This document shows positions 53,029 to 64,000 of a stretch of DNA of 64,000 nt, in pieces (within the stretch, counting starts at the first letter, position 1; the number at the start of each line of letters is the position of its first letter). The notes beneath the pieces are model-generated. The model saw nothing but the letters and a program-made list of their open reading frames with translations. It was not told the DNA's origin and ran no database searches. A program made the position numbers and the translations under genes. This DNA is from Sambucus nigra (lineage: Eukaryota > Streptophyta > Magnoliopsida > Dipsacales > Adoxaceae), in contig OX422215.1 in NCBI GenBank assembly GCA_949130495.1, positions 530,579,755-530,643,754 of the forward strand, given 5' to 3'.

Positions 53029-54155
53029 TGAAAAGTGCGAAAACGCGGTGTGCGAAAACGCGGTGTGTGATATCTAATTTAATTAGAGTATATTTTTTAA
53101 CCAAATAAATATAGCCCCTAAACATGCGTTAAAATTAAGAAGATATTTAATTGAACACAGTATTTCAATTAAATCATCAAAACATGGATCTAGATGATTT
53201 ATCAAATAACATAAAGTATGTGACACAACATATCAGGAAAAATCCCCGTAGGGCAAAACCATATTATTTTAAGTATAATTTTTAAAGAACGGTTACACAG
53301 ATTATAATGAAAATAAGTGTGACATACGAAATACCCGCAGGTGTCGGTTTCGATATCGTCAGCTGGAATCTCTCGCAAGAATTCCAGATGGGAATCAATG
53401 AAGAAGATACCGGCTTCTCCACAAAATACTCCTCAATGAGTAGAATAGATAATTTCAAGGTTTATGTTGTGCACGTGTAAATGGAAGATAAGTGTGCATT
53501 TATAAGGGAATATTAAAGCTCAAAAAACATCTTTAGGAAAACATAGAGGAAGGACGGCCGGATTTTGCTTAGCATGTTTCAAAAGTGGTTTAAAGTGGTG
53601 ACAGCATTTGACACAAAAAACATGCCAGCAATAGGTACCCTGAACCGGTTCGGGTGTACTGCAAACCGGTTCGCCCCCTGAACCGGTTTGGCCTGGGTTC
53701 GCGAAAAATCGCTGGAACATGGGGCTGAACACTTAGCATTTTTCATGGATTTTTCTTGGATTTTTCTCCATTTCTAAATGGCCATAACTTCTTCACCGTA
53801 TCTCGGATTGAGGTGTCGTTTCTTCCAGTATCTTCGTTGCGGCGAGCTCTTCAACTTTATAGTTGAATAGACCTTTGGACAGTGGCTATAAAATTACCTA
53901 AATTCCCTTTAACATCCATATCTAGCCTTCTTTCACTATTTTGACTTCTCTTTTGTACCACTTGCATTTCGGGCCTAAAATTACGGAACGTGAAGTCGTT
54001 GAGGCAGATGTGGGACACTTGTGGAGATGATGAATGCATAATTCTCAAAATTCGGATTGGGACCGTCTTATGAGATCGTGCAGAGACGTGCCAAATGTAG
54101 TGGCGTACGACATATACAAATGTGAGATAATGAACATGAGAAATATATTCTTACA
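53029..54155 (-). mobile_element. Copia B 5' LTR, locus 2 (1127 bp)
   Basis: It runs from TGTAAGAATATA at 54155 to CACTTTTCA at 53029. A local GCGAAAACGCGGTGT duplication and a small deletion lie near 53037-53080. AACCGGTT motifs are at about 53643-53690, the TACG hairpin at 53244-53253. The flank TATAA at 54156-54160 fits the target duplication. Confidence 0.85.
53244..53253 (-). terminator. Post-poly(A) hairpin with TACG loop in the copia B LTR
   Basis: CCC-TACG-GGG on the minus strand; identical in the locus 1 3' LTR (8393-8402). UNCG-class loop. Confidence 0.6.
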
Positions 54156-54532
54156 TATAAAGCACATGGATGAATTGACCTGCTATCACAAAACATTATC
54201 AAATAGTCACATGGATAAATGGAATGAAATTTTGACTTGGTCATCCTAAGTGTTCATCCATAAATGGTGCAAAAAAAATACAAAACTCTTTTTGGATTTT
54301 TCAAAAAATTTATCTAATTAAAATCTTTTAGTATTTTTCAAAATTTGTCAAAAAAAAATTTATACAAAAATTACTTGTCACAACGCTAGCAAACATAAAT
54401 ATCATGTAAGAAAAAACTACCGTATGACAAACATACGAACACAATCATCTATATGATATAGCAAGAGAAGAATCATGTGCAAGCAAACGGGAATCAACAT
54501 GTCTACCATCTAGTGCCTTTGAAAGTGATTTC
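54156..54532 (-). mobile_element. Copia C internal sequence resuming after copia B, locus 2
   Basis: It matches 26361-26735 and is the part between gag-like frame and 3' non-coding region of copia C. Confidence 0.7.
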
Positions 54533-55251
54533 CTAACCCCAAACATATGTGAAATGACGTGTGGGGGCTTTAGGAACCACGTGAACACTAGACAAAAACT
54601 TCTTAGGACTTCTTCCAAGATCAAAACTTAACCTCCCAAGGTGACCTTTCCTACCACAATATGAACATGTGTAAACGGGTGGAATAAGGCCTATGGGTTG
54701 ACCTTGTTTGATGTCCTTAGGAATGGTTGACCCTCTAAAACAAATAATGGTTTTGGCTTTAGTAACGGAAGCATTAGGACATGAAGATCTATTACCACCA
54801 CTATCAAACCTACTTGAGTCTGTCAAATTATTTTTCAACTTCAAAAATTTTTCTCAAGCAAAGAATTAGACTCTTCCAAAGACAGGGATTTCTTTTTCAA
54901 ATTTTCAATTAAACTTGACAGTTTATCGTGATCCCCCTCAATTAAAACAAACTTATCCCTAAGAGACTTTTCACGAGCCGTAAAATCATCGATTAATATT
55001 TTATCCTCGACGGCACAAACCAGAACCCTATTATTTTTTAAGTCCTCCAATTCCTTCTCTAAAACTAGGACTCTCTCATCACTCTCCTTTTTGGCAATTT
55101 TTAAAGAATCAAAATCAATACACAAATTACCAAAGTGCTCATGAAAAATATCACTTTGAGTTTGAAACACTTGCAAATATTCATTCTTACTTTTAAAGAG
55201 AGAATTTTCTTTTTTCAAAACTTTAATTCTTTTACTAAGTTTCAAATTCAA
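54533..55251 (-). pseudogene. Copia C gag-like protein, locus 2
   Basis: Minus strand: a 136-codon coiled coil is open from 55251 to 54844, longer than in locus 1, and the next frame (54844-54533) has Y-C-G-R-K-G-H-L-G-R-L-S, where the last cysteine of the knuckle has become serine. The N-terminal M-D-P-H-V segment of locus 1 is deleted between 55251 and the PBS. No capsid domain. Confidence 0.7.
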
Positions 55252-55355
55252 ACTTTAAAATTTTTAGCATGGTCATGAACTTTAACAAACTCATCTCAAT
55301 TGACACAGTACAAAAAAATGCACTACAAGATCTACATAGTAAATTAGTTCAACAG

Positions 55356-55367
55356 GCTCTGATACCA
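55356..55367 (-). promoter_or_regulatory. Copia C primer-binding site, locus 2
   Basis: A perfect TGGTATCAGAGC on the minus strand, three bases inside the LTR end at 55371. Confidence 0.85.
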
Positions 55368-55370
55368 ATT

Positions 55371-56316
55371 TGTAAAGGGAAAATAATCCCAAAGGGTGGT
55401 TTTCTCAAACTTCCAATTTCAAATCAATTTTAGTTCATTACTAAAACATGCAACTACGTGTCAATACAAATAAGAAATAACATGCGACACAATAATTCAG
55501 GAAAAATTGCCGAAGGGAAAAACCGTTTATTTCTAGAACTTTGAAAAGTTTACAAGACCATTGACTTACATAAAACCTGATAGTCACCCACAATTGTAAC
55601 ACGGTGTCTTCGTCAAACCTTCAAAGCAACAGCTATAAATCTGCAGTGGTTCACGCGTAGCTATACCACAAGGACCGCAACCCAAAAAACTCCGTAGAGA
55701 CTCCCTCCACAATAGCATCCAGCTCTCGGTTGTAGAGATCTCCGCACAAAGGATGAACAAAAGAAAAGAAGTGTTCTTGAATACCAAAACAATTCACCAA
55801 AGCATATGGGATTTTTGTGATTTGAAAACAAAAAGGGATTAATCGCTAAATGAAGAAGTCAAAAGGATTCTGCAGTTTCGCAGTTTTTTGTCTTTCAAAA
55901 CGCTGGGACTTCTCAATGAAAACAAAACCATTTAATGAGTATTTATACAAAATTGTGCCCCCTCGGCATACAATCTCGTTCAAATGAGAAAGAGATCTCG
56001 TGCGAATGACATACGCGTGTCAATCACGCGACAATGCAATGTCGTTCCAACGACAGAGCAAAGTCGTTTGAATGACTGTTATGTCAAAAAATATTATTTT
56101 TAATGTACGCTCCAATACTTAGAAAAAATACTCATTATCAAATTTTGACGAAAAAGTCCGCTCCAACACTTAGAAAATATTTTGTAAAAATATCCAAAAA
56201 GCTCTATGTGTATAAAGTTAAGGTATTAAAAACATAACCTTACCAAAGTAAACTTTGCATAGTCTTTTTGATAAAGAACTTGATATTCAGATCCGTCTTT
56301 GATGCTTGAATGTTCT
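55371..56316 (-). mobile_element. Copia C 5' LTR, locus 2, truncated
   Basis: It runs from the LTR end at 55371 to TTGAATGTTCT at 56316, the same breakpoint as 28338. It lacks the deletion seen in locus 1 near 28268. Confidence 0.8.
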
Positions 56317-56390
56317 AGAATGACTTACATGACCAACTTACACTTGAGCCGATATAAGCATGCACTAGAGAAACTTTTAAAGTCGCGTCA
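56317..56390 (+). mobile_element. Athila-2 5' LTR, last 74 bp
   Basis: Same remnant as 28339-28412, ending AAAGTCGCGTCA. Confidence 0.75.
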
Positions 56391-56396
56391 AGTTTT

Positions 56397-56414
56397 TAGC
56401 GTCGTTGCTAACGA
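56397..56414 (+). promoter_or_regulatory. Athila-2 primer-binding site (mutated)
   Basis: TAGCGTCGTTGCTAACGA, with several changes from the tRNA-Asp complement; locus 1 keeps a better match. Confidence 0.55.
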
Positions 56415-56692
56415 TTTGGTTGGCATTTAGGTTAGGTCGAATTAATCAAAAATTTAACTATAATTCTTAAAAAAAGGCCAAAAAATCATAAAATAAAAAA
56501 TTCAAAAAAATTCAAATAAAATTATATAGAGTCTTTTAAATCCTTACACGCAATCTCCTCAATCCACTCCTACCAGAATTCACGCGAATCCCGTTGTTGA
56601 GTACGATCATGATAGCCCACACCCCCAAATGCTTTACATTTTGGGGTTCCACCTCGTACACCGCCCACCGCCCAACTCCATCATGAGTTCCC

Positions 56693-58349
56693 CGCTTAGT
56701 CACACACCTAGTGAGGCCAACGAGGAATTTGAATCGTTAAGAGAGAGCGTAATGTCAGATCACGTTAGTTACGGTACGGGTGAGGTTGAGTTACCATATC
56801 TCCTTATATGAGACCTCTTATATCCCAAGCGAACCCTCACTCTGGGATGCATTATATACATGTATAATGCAGGGAAATTCCGTTTTTGCATGGGTGAGTT
56901 ACCAAATTGTTCCCACCTTCCCTGACTTGGAGTAAGAAAAATCATACCTCCACATCCGCGAGTTCAAAGAGGCGTGTGAAACTTTTAGCGATCAGACGTT
57001 CACCCAAAACATCAATCGTCTAAAAAGTTTTTCCTTCTCCCTGAAGGTATTTGGCACCAAACTCTATAGGAACAAGGAGATATCTGCAAGCTAAGTTTAT
57101 CTTGAAATTATTTCCCCTACATCGAACCAACCCCATAAAAGCTCAAATTCAAACGTTTAAATAACATGACAATGAGCCTTTAGATAAATGTTGTGATCGG
57201 TTTAACAAGTTTCTTAATATGTGACCACACCATGGATTTGATAAGTGGAGACTTATCTCCTTTATTCATCACACGCTCAAATTATGTTCCAAATAACTCG
57301 TGGAAACTATGTGCCAAGGGCAATTTATAGTGTTGGATGAGGACAATGCCAAGTCTAATCTTAAGTATGTCGCCGAGACTACTTAAGCGTGGGACACATC
57401 CGATCCAAATGCCCAAATCTAGCCTTAACAAATGCCCACACTTATTTGAGTGTCTGGACTCTATCAGTTAGACAAAGAAGTCGACTTGAAACTTCAAATC
57501 AACCATCTTGTTAGAAGACTGGAAGACGTAGTCGAATCTCGAGGAAGAGAAACATCCATCTCCACTTGAGAAGAGATAGAGGAGATGTGCGGTATTTACG
57601 AGACGGGGCATTCAATGAAGGAATGCTCAACGATACATGTCTACATAGTTATGCTTCAAGAGAAAGTGGAAACAACATGGGATTTTAAGGGTAATTTTAA
57701 TTCCCTTCATGGTAATTCTTATAAACCTTCGTAGAGGAACCATCCCGGTTTTAGTTGTGGGTACCAACATGCTGTGTTGAATCCAAGTTCACACATTGCC
57801 CCTCCTCCCCCACCGCCTTGACATCTCAAACAAGCTACACACATGCAAGCAGTGCATCCAACAACCTATATAACCCCATCATGGAGAAATATCGAGTTTA
57901 CCTTGAACCAATTTATGCAACCTCAATCGACAACCAACGCTCAAAATGCCAGAATATTTGCCAAAATAAATGCAAATATTTCTAGATTGCAATATTCCTT
58001 GAGTGTCCAAGAGAAGGGTAAGTTTCCCGCCCAGGGCCAAAAACCCCCTCATGGTAAAAACTATGTTATCTCTAACCTCGATAAGTATCAAGAGCAATGT
58101 AGTGAGGTAACCACGCTATATAGTGGGAGAGTCGTTGACTTGTCACCTCCTCCACACGACGAGCAAAATGACAAGGAGATTTCTCCCGACACAAAAGAAG
58201 CCGAAGATGTCCCTTTGAGAAGGAGTGATAATAATGACACAGTTAGGCCCAAGGTGGTTTTAAAACTTCCCATTGCTACTCCACACCCTCAACGGTTGGT
58301 CTCTTACTCCAAAGAGACCTCCCGTGACCACGTCCTAGACGCTATCTAG
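56693..58349 (+). pseudogene. Athila-2 gag
   Basis: Homologous to 28690-30352 throughout, with the same frameshift after E-L-P-Y-L-L-I and many of the same stops. A 30 bp deletion near 57048 removes the K-D-K-x-K-T-W-L motif. The last 168 codons (57843-58349) are open, with the Q-rich and acidic parts. Confidence 0.8.
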
Positions 58350-58430
58350 AAATTAAATGTTAATTTATCTTTTCTCGAGACCATAAAGCAAATTTCCACT
58401 TACGCTAAGTTTCTAAATGACTTACTCACG

Positions 58431-58955
58431 GTGAAACATAGGCTAAAGGGAAACAAAAATATGTTCTTAGCACAGAACATCAGTGCAGTACTGCTGAGTG
58501 ACCTTCCACCAAAATTTAAAGATTCGGGTGCCCTAACCATTTCGTGCATCATGGGGAATGACCAAATTGAGAGAGCATCAATGGATCAAGGGGCGAGTGT
58601 TAACATTCTCCCCTACTCCATCTATAAACAATTAGAATTTGGGGAGCTTAAGTCCATAAAGATAACTCTCTAGTTAGCGAATCATTCTGTGAAGATACCT
58701 CCGAGGATTGCTGAGGATGTGATCATCCAAGTTGACACTTTCTACTTAATGGTGTATTTTGACATTTGGGAAAAGGAACCCTCCTCTCTCTCGAGTAACC
58801 ATGTGCCCATGATACTTGGCCATCCATTCTTAACTACATCTAATGCAGTGATTAACACAAGCAACAGGAAAATGCAACTCACATTCGAGAAACTGACTCT
58901 TGAAACAAACATCTTCAACATCACCAAGTACGAGGGTGATGAAGGCCAATTATGA
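58431..58955 (+). pseudogene. Athila-2 aspartic protease remnant
   Basis: It keeps D-Q-G-A-S-V-N-I-L-P, the same TAG stop (58671-58673) and P-M-I-L-G-H-P-F-L as locus 1, so these lesions predate the duplication. A new TGA at 58953-58955 ends the frame earlier. Confidence 0.75.
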
Positions 58956-59353
58956 GAAATGGATCTTATGGACGAGACAGTACATGAGCTCGTTGAGAGG
59001 AATCACATGAGAGAGCCGTTAGGGGTGTGTTTTGTTACCTAAAGGGAGAGAGATAACTCTGACATCGAGCGAGAGGTAGAAGATGTGTGTTTAGTGACTG
59101 CAATTGAGAGAGAGAGGGTACACGGAGGGATGAATGAGAGAGAGAGTCGTGATTAGAGTATGAGAAAGGATTTAGAGGTCGAGCAAGAAGAGAGTTAGGG
59201 GATATGAGCCTAGAGGACTTTGAGAAAGAATTCAGGCCGTTGGATGAGAGCCTTACTATTGAAGTCCAAACTTTATTGGACTCATTTAGCCACTTAGAAG
59301 AGAGTGAATGGAAAGATAGGATATATTAATTCCGTCTTCGTGACCAACCACCC

Positions 59354-59641
59354 ATGCCACTTGAGTTTTCGAATGCGATCAAGGGAAGACCTAGTGTTTT
59401 GTCTGATTTAGATCCCGACACATGCATTTTTGAACCTCAGGGGAATCTAGGTTTGACATGTCCTTCCAATTTTCATAGAGATGTTCCCTTCAAGTCGGGA
59501 CAAGTGTGTTGCGATTCGATTGGGAACCACAAGGGTATCACTCACGTTATCATCACGAACCTCATGGTGTTCCCCTTATATATGGGGCAGGTACCCACTT
59601 GTTTTGATTATTGGTTTACGATGCGAGGAAGGGGGAGATGA
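59354..59641 (+). pseudogene. Orphan ORF in place of Athila-2 pol
   Basis: 95 codons, closely matching 31384-31707 to about residue 65 (P-L-E-F-S-N-A-I-K-G-R-P, D-P-D-T-C-I-F-E-P-Q-G), then a different frame. No family recognised. Confidence 0.4.
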
Positions 59642-61885
59642 GGAGAGCATCGGACCCCGTGCGTGGGGTCGAATGAGTTTTTACAAGGGAGAGAGAGGTC
59701 ATCACACCCCCTATGTGTATGTGGTGATCCATGTGTATATTAGTGAGTAAATTTAGTTTTAGGATAGTTTAGAGGTCCGTAGAGGTCACGAGTTAGGAAA
59801 GTTTTGAGCACCACGTTAGGTTTCCATGAACGGGAGTGCGCACGCACATTTCGAGAATGAGGTTGAGGTGTTCCGAGGTCCCGAGTGTTTAGGGAGTCTT
59901 GATATACTTTATAGAGAAGACATTGAGGGTTAGAACACTTAGAATGGGAAAAATATGGCTTATTTGAAGTTTGAGGTAGTGAGTTTGGCCGAATCGCAGG
60001 CCGAACCGGTTCGCCTACACACTCGAACCGGTTCGAATGACCTGATGACAGATTCTCCCCCCAGTTGTGTTTTCCCACCAAATTCAGTCACTCTTTTCCC
60101 CTTTTCACCCGTGATCCAACACCACTGGCCCTTAAAATTAGCTCATCTGTTGTGATGTTTTGTTGCTCCTTCTTTATGTAGTTATTTTATGCTTTATCAT
60201 TTCATCATTGCAAGAACTATGTAATTTATCCTTTACCGCCTTCTAATAAATTGAAGCGAAAATGAAAAATTTGCATTTTAAATATTTGGTTGTTTTATTC
60301 TCTCACTTATTATTATTTTTATTTATCTTTTAGTCCTTTTGATTGAGGACAATGCAAAAGTCTAAGTTATGGGGGTGACAAGTTCATATTTCTAAAACTT
60401 TACAAATTTTTAAACTGCCCTAAAATAAAAAAGTAGAAAATTTCAAAAATTCCCCCCCCCCCCCCCATACACAAAAAAAATGATAATCTCCGAAAAAGTC
60501 AAATATATTTTTCTTCAAAATAAATAAAAATTGAAATTCAAAACCTTCAAAAAGGTCGCAAAATTTTGTTTAGAGTCTCAATTTGAAAAAATTTAAGTAC
60601 TAAGAAGAAATTGACCAAAGATGGAAAATAAACGAAAGTTGATTTAACGAATAAGTGGGAAGATTAATAAACCCTGTGAGATTTGGAGCCTATCATTATT
60701 TTTCGAAAAATTAAATCAATCATAGTTATAATTAACTCAATGTTCGATTCAGTTTTAATTAAGTTGTTGAAGATCTCGAATTTTTATTTTGATCAGTTAC
60801 GGGAAACGAGTGAAATGTTGTCTTGAAAAATGCGCTAAAATATCTCTAAATTAATTATAATCTCGAGACGCATATGGTAAAATAATGAGTAATTCGAATA
60901 TATGAAGTTAGGCCATCGTTTGTTACCCAAAAATAGTAGCCATAAAAACGTGTGAAAAAATATACCTTTTTGCTAACGCAATTGAGCCAAATAAATTTCT
61001 CAATTTCGTTTGATAATCACAAAAGCCTATTTAGCCCGGAGTTGTGAAAATCAGAAAATTCATCTGGCAAGTCCAAATGGTGCAATAAAGGGGGGGGGGG
61101 GGGGGTAATAAAAAAATATAAGAAAAATACGCAACAAAAAGAAGAAAAAAAAATTAGAAAAAGAAAAGAAAAAGAGAAAAAGCCCGAAAAAGCGCCAAAG
61201 GACATAGTAAGCACAACTTTCCAACTCCGAAATTTCCTAACAATTTATATATTTTCCAATACACCTTACATCCCGAAAAAGTCCTAACTGAGTCCGAATA
61301 ACAAAATTAATTACTGCGTGGAGAGCCTCAGCCACGAAAAGAGAATAAAAGATATTGATTGGTGTGAATAAGAACCGAATTTTTTCGTATTCCGATGATG
61401 AGATCATTTCACCACAAAAATTCCCTCTTTCAAATTTGTGTACATGAATTTGTGTTCCATTATATTTACTCTTATAAATCATGCATACCGAGAGAAATAG
61501 CCACATTCCGAGTGATTCGTTTGTGAGTGTATCCATGAGAATTGAATCAAAATGAATTTTTAGGAAGTAACATAATGATCAATCGATGGAAGTTACCCGT
61601 TTAATTTTCGACTTCGCGGACACACACTACGATTTGAGACTATTAGATATAAATTTCAGTTGACTATTTTTGAGGAATTGAAATTGTACAATTTTTGAGT
61701 ATTTTAATTTTTTTTCCTTCGAGTCGAAGAACGTAGGTGTTTAATAGCTTGTTGCATACGTTAAATGCAATCGATTGTCTGCAAAAAATGTAGTCTATCC
61801 CAATAAAGTTTTTGTGAGTTCCTTAACCCATACTCTTATTCTTTTTCATTGATAGTGATGATCAAAGTTCTAAGTTAGGGGGGTT
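59642..61885 (+). mobile_element. Athila-2 3' non-coding region
   Basis: Homologous to 31708-33894. It holds two CGAACCGGTTCG palindromes (about 60002-60013 and 60025-60036), a C run near 60451-60466, a G run near 61087-61105 absent from locus 1, and the GGGGGG tract before the LTR. Confidence 0.7.
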
Positions 61886-63325
61886 TGATTCGGTGTAAAC
61901 ATTTCATATTTATCCTCGTAATTTAGGCATTTTTAGTATCCTGTGTAATTTAATTGAACCGAATTTATCTTATAAACATGCTACTGAACCTATTTGGCAA
62001 GTACATCTTGTTTTGTGCATTTATCATATGTTTTACAGGTAATTCAAGGAAGTCAATACGAAAGAGAAACCGAAGCAGTGGAAGAAATCCTAAGGAAAGA
62101 GAAGTCAAGGGCATTTTTGGAAATTTTCCACCCGAAACTTGGAGACGGAGCCAACTGCAAAGTCGAAGAGCTTGAAGTCACGAGAAAACGGAAAAAATGG
62201 CACCTTAATTCGGGCTACGGTGAAGGAGTTACGTGAATTTTAATTCAAAAATGAAAGAAAATTGAGTGAGTCAATGTCACCCAAACGGGGTTACCCAGAA
62301 CTGGTTCGGCATACCTAAAGCACGAATTTGTGTTTAGTGTTGATTTTTTCTAAAGGTGGTTTTAAGTGGGACTCTTGCAAAAAACGTGTGGGGAGTTTTA
62401 GTTAGTTTTTGGAGAGAATTTTTATGAGTTTTTTTTTACCTACAAAGAAAGAGGAAAAGAGGTAAGAAGATAGTTTCAATTTTGTTCATCAAGCTTACAC
62501 ATTTATGGATAAATGTTAGAGATTTTTATTAATAGTGTTTTTCTTTCCACTCCCTCATTCTTGAAGTAATATTATTTACATGCTATGTTTATTTTCTGAG
62601 ATTCCAAGATTTTCATGCATGTTTAGAGATAGTTTCATTATGACTTTGATTACATGCAACGTAGATATTATGCTTTCTAATAATTACACCATGTCCGACT
62701 AGGTTTATAGAGGGTTAGGGTATATGAACCCAAACTAGGTGATGACTTGGGTATAAAATTGAATAAAAATATGGAGATAACTTGAAGACTTGATGTTTTG
62801 TCGAAACACATATTATAGATATCTTAACCTCGTTTACCCTAGGTAACCGATGTATTTGAGTGTATAATATGCGCCTCGACAATCTAATCATTCATGTTAA
62901 ATTTATTATATATTAATTATTGTATGGACTTAAATCCTTATATAGTTGATTGTTTGAAATGTTTAAAGCTTTCTATGAATTATTAATATAATTCTTAACC
63001 TTTTATATCCAACGAATGTATCAACGATGTGGGGGAGTGTACTCCAATCCTATTTTCCCACAAAACCACTTTATTGTTATCGCATGGGCAGTTAATTCAT
63101 TAGTTGATTTAGTTTGCTTTAGTTAATTACAAGAACTCAAAACAATCATCTTTTCCTTCTTTTCGTTAGTCAAACATAATATTTTTCATCTTTCCTATTC
63201 GTAGTCACGTCTTATGTCCTATTCCTTGTGTTTGATACCACACTTTCTCGAATTATTAGTTACGCAATCGGCTTACACTTGAGCCGATATAAGTACGAAC
63301 TAAAGAAATGTTTAAAGTCCCTTCA
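61886..63325 (+). mobile_element. Athila-2 3' LTR (1440 bp)
   Basis: It starts TGATTCGGTG and ends AAAGTCCCTTCA, like 33895-35331. The cassette shared with copia lies at 62057-62236 and GAACTGGTTC at 62298-62307. Confidence 0.8.
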
Positions 63326-64000
63326 TAAAGCCCAAGAAATTGAGGGTGATGTGAGTGAGGATGAAGAGGAGGATAAGAAAGACTTGTAAGCTTCTTTCAA
63401 TGAATTGTATGCAAAAACTTTGAAGATGAATATGGAAAACTTGAAGTTATAATCTAAGCTGAAGGAATGTGCCATAGATAATAATAATGATGCTTTGATT
63501 GAGGATCTTAGGTAACGTGAGAATATTCTTCGAGAGAAGCTAGAGTATGTCGAGGGAGAGAGAGATAGTTTGTGAGGTTTGATGGAGGCTATGTAAAATG
63601 AGGTTTTATAGTTTGAGGAGTCTAGGCATTTGCTCGAGTCTATAATTGGTGAGCTTGAGGAGAGATTGAGAGATTCAAGTAAGGTAATGTTTAATTTGGA
63701 GTCTAGTTCAGAAAATCTAGATAAGATGTTAGTCAGCGTTCAAATCACGGATGATCGGTGTGGTATTAGCTTCAATGATCATGTTTCACCCATTCCCAAA
63801 GACAAAAGCATGCATGTGATAGATCCACCTAGGAACATTAGGAGAGAGCTACCAAGGAAGTTTAGGATAGAGACACCTAGAAATATTAGTATTGGACCAC
63901 CTTTAGGTAACCCTCACTGCCATATCTACACTTGCACTCATTGCAATATGCAAGGTCATCTTAGGCGATTCTGTTACAAACTTCAAAATGCTCCTAGTAA
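63326..64000 (+). pseudogene. Copia D gag-like remnant, locus 2 (runs off the window)
   Basis: It matches 35332-36005: acidic start, coiled coil, P-P-R-N repeats and a zinc knuckle that is intact here (C-T-H-C-N-M-Q-G-H-x4-C near 63930-63975), unlike locus 1. Stops at about 63387, 63450, 63513, 63573, 63594 and 63608; three or four are shared with locus 1. The homology shows that the duplication continues past the window end. Confidence 0.75.

Noticed and set aside
1..64000. CRISPR array, operons, rRNA or tRNA genes
   Set aside because: The repeats are LTRs, microsatellites and tandem DNA of plant type. No cloverleaf or rRNA core sequence was recognised; the tRNA-like matches are only primer-binding sites.

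Overview
The window looks like a transposon-rich intergenic region of a flowering plant nuclear genome, probably a eudicot. It is AT-rich and holds nested LTR retrotransposons of plant lineages: Ty1/copia with Sirevirus-like traits, and Ty3/gypsy Tat and Athila. It also has MITE/hAT-like remnants, microsatellites and one interrupted low-copy gene. I see no rRNA, tRNA, CRISPR or bacterial gene. The only host gene I can support is a DUO1-like R2R3-MYB on the minus strand (exons 44478-44273 and 42588-42402), which lies in an 8 kb low-copy island (about 38697-46819).

Layout. 1-3067 is decayed sequence with a weak gypsy gag trace. 3068-4283 is the inverted end of a copia element (family D). 4284-38696 (locus 1) is a nest. 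A Tat gypsy (Tat-1: LTR, PBS, gag) is cut by copia C (minus). Copia C is cut by copia B (minus). Copia B is cut by a second Tat (Tat-2, minus: pol plus antisense extra ORFs). Tat-2 is cut by copia A (plus). Past a deletion at 23942 the nest unwinds in the expected order: B gag and 5' LTR, then C gag and 5' LTR. Next come an Athila-type element (plus, gag-protease but no RT or integrase) and the 3' half of copia D. 38697-46819 is the MYB island, with a decayed copia RT, a fold-back MITE in the MYB intron, a roughly 187 bp tandem repeat, two perfect hairpins and a candidate hAT remnant. 46820-64000 (locus 2) is a direct second copy of locus 1, from the same left edge through Tat gag, C, B, C, Athila and D. 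It shares the same internal breakpoints but lacks the Tat-2/A insertion, so the nest existed before it was duplicated and Tat-2 and A came later.

How the parts relate. Copia families A, B, C and D share LTR ends, a PBS for initiator tRNA-Met, several polypurine tracts and a conserved 3' non-coding block. The internal regions seen carry only gag-like coding sequence (UBN2 and/or CCHC knuckles plus coiled coil). They look like non-autonomous gag-only elements needing polymerase in trans (inference). Nearly all retroelement ORFs carry nonsense codons of the C-to-T type.

Most notable: (1) a small hairpin just after the LTR poly(A) signal in all four copia families, whose loop differs between families but is TTCG, TACG or GAAA in three of them; (2) a roughly 175 bp LTR cassette followed by ACCGGT palindromes, shared by copia A/B and the unrelated Athila LTR; (3) copia A with two primer-binding sites, suggesting a recombinant; (4) the DUO1-like MYB with an altered DNA-contact residue and no recognisable C-terminal domain. 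I did not find a convincing new host-encoded biochemical system.
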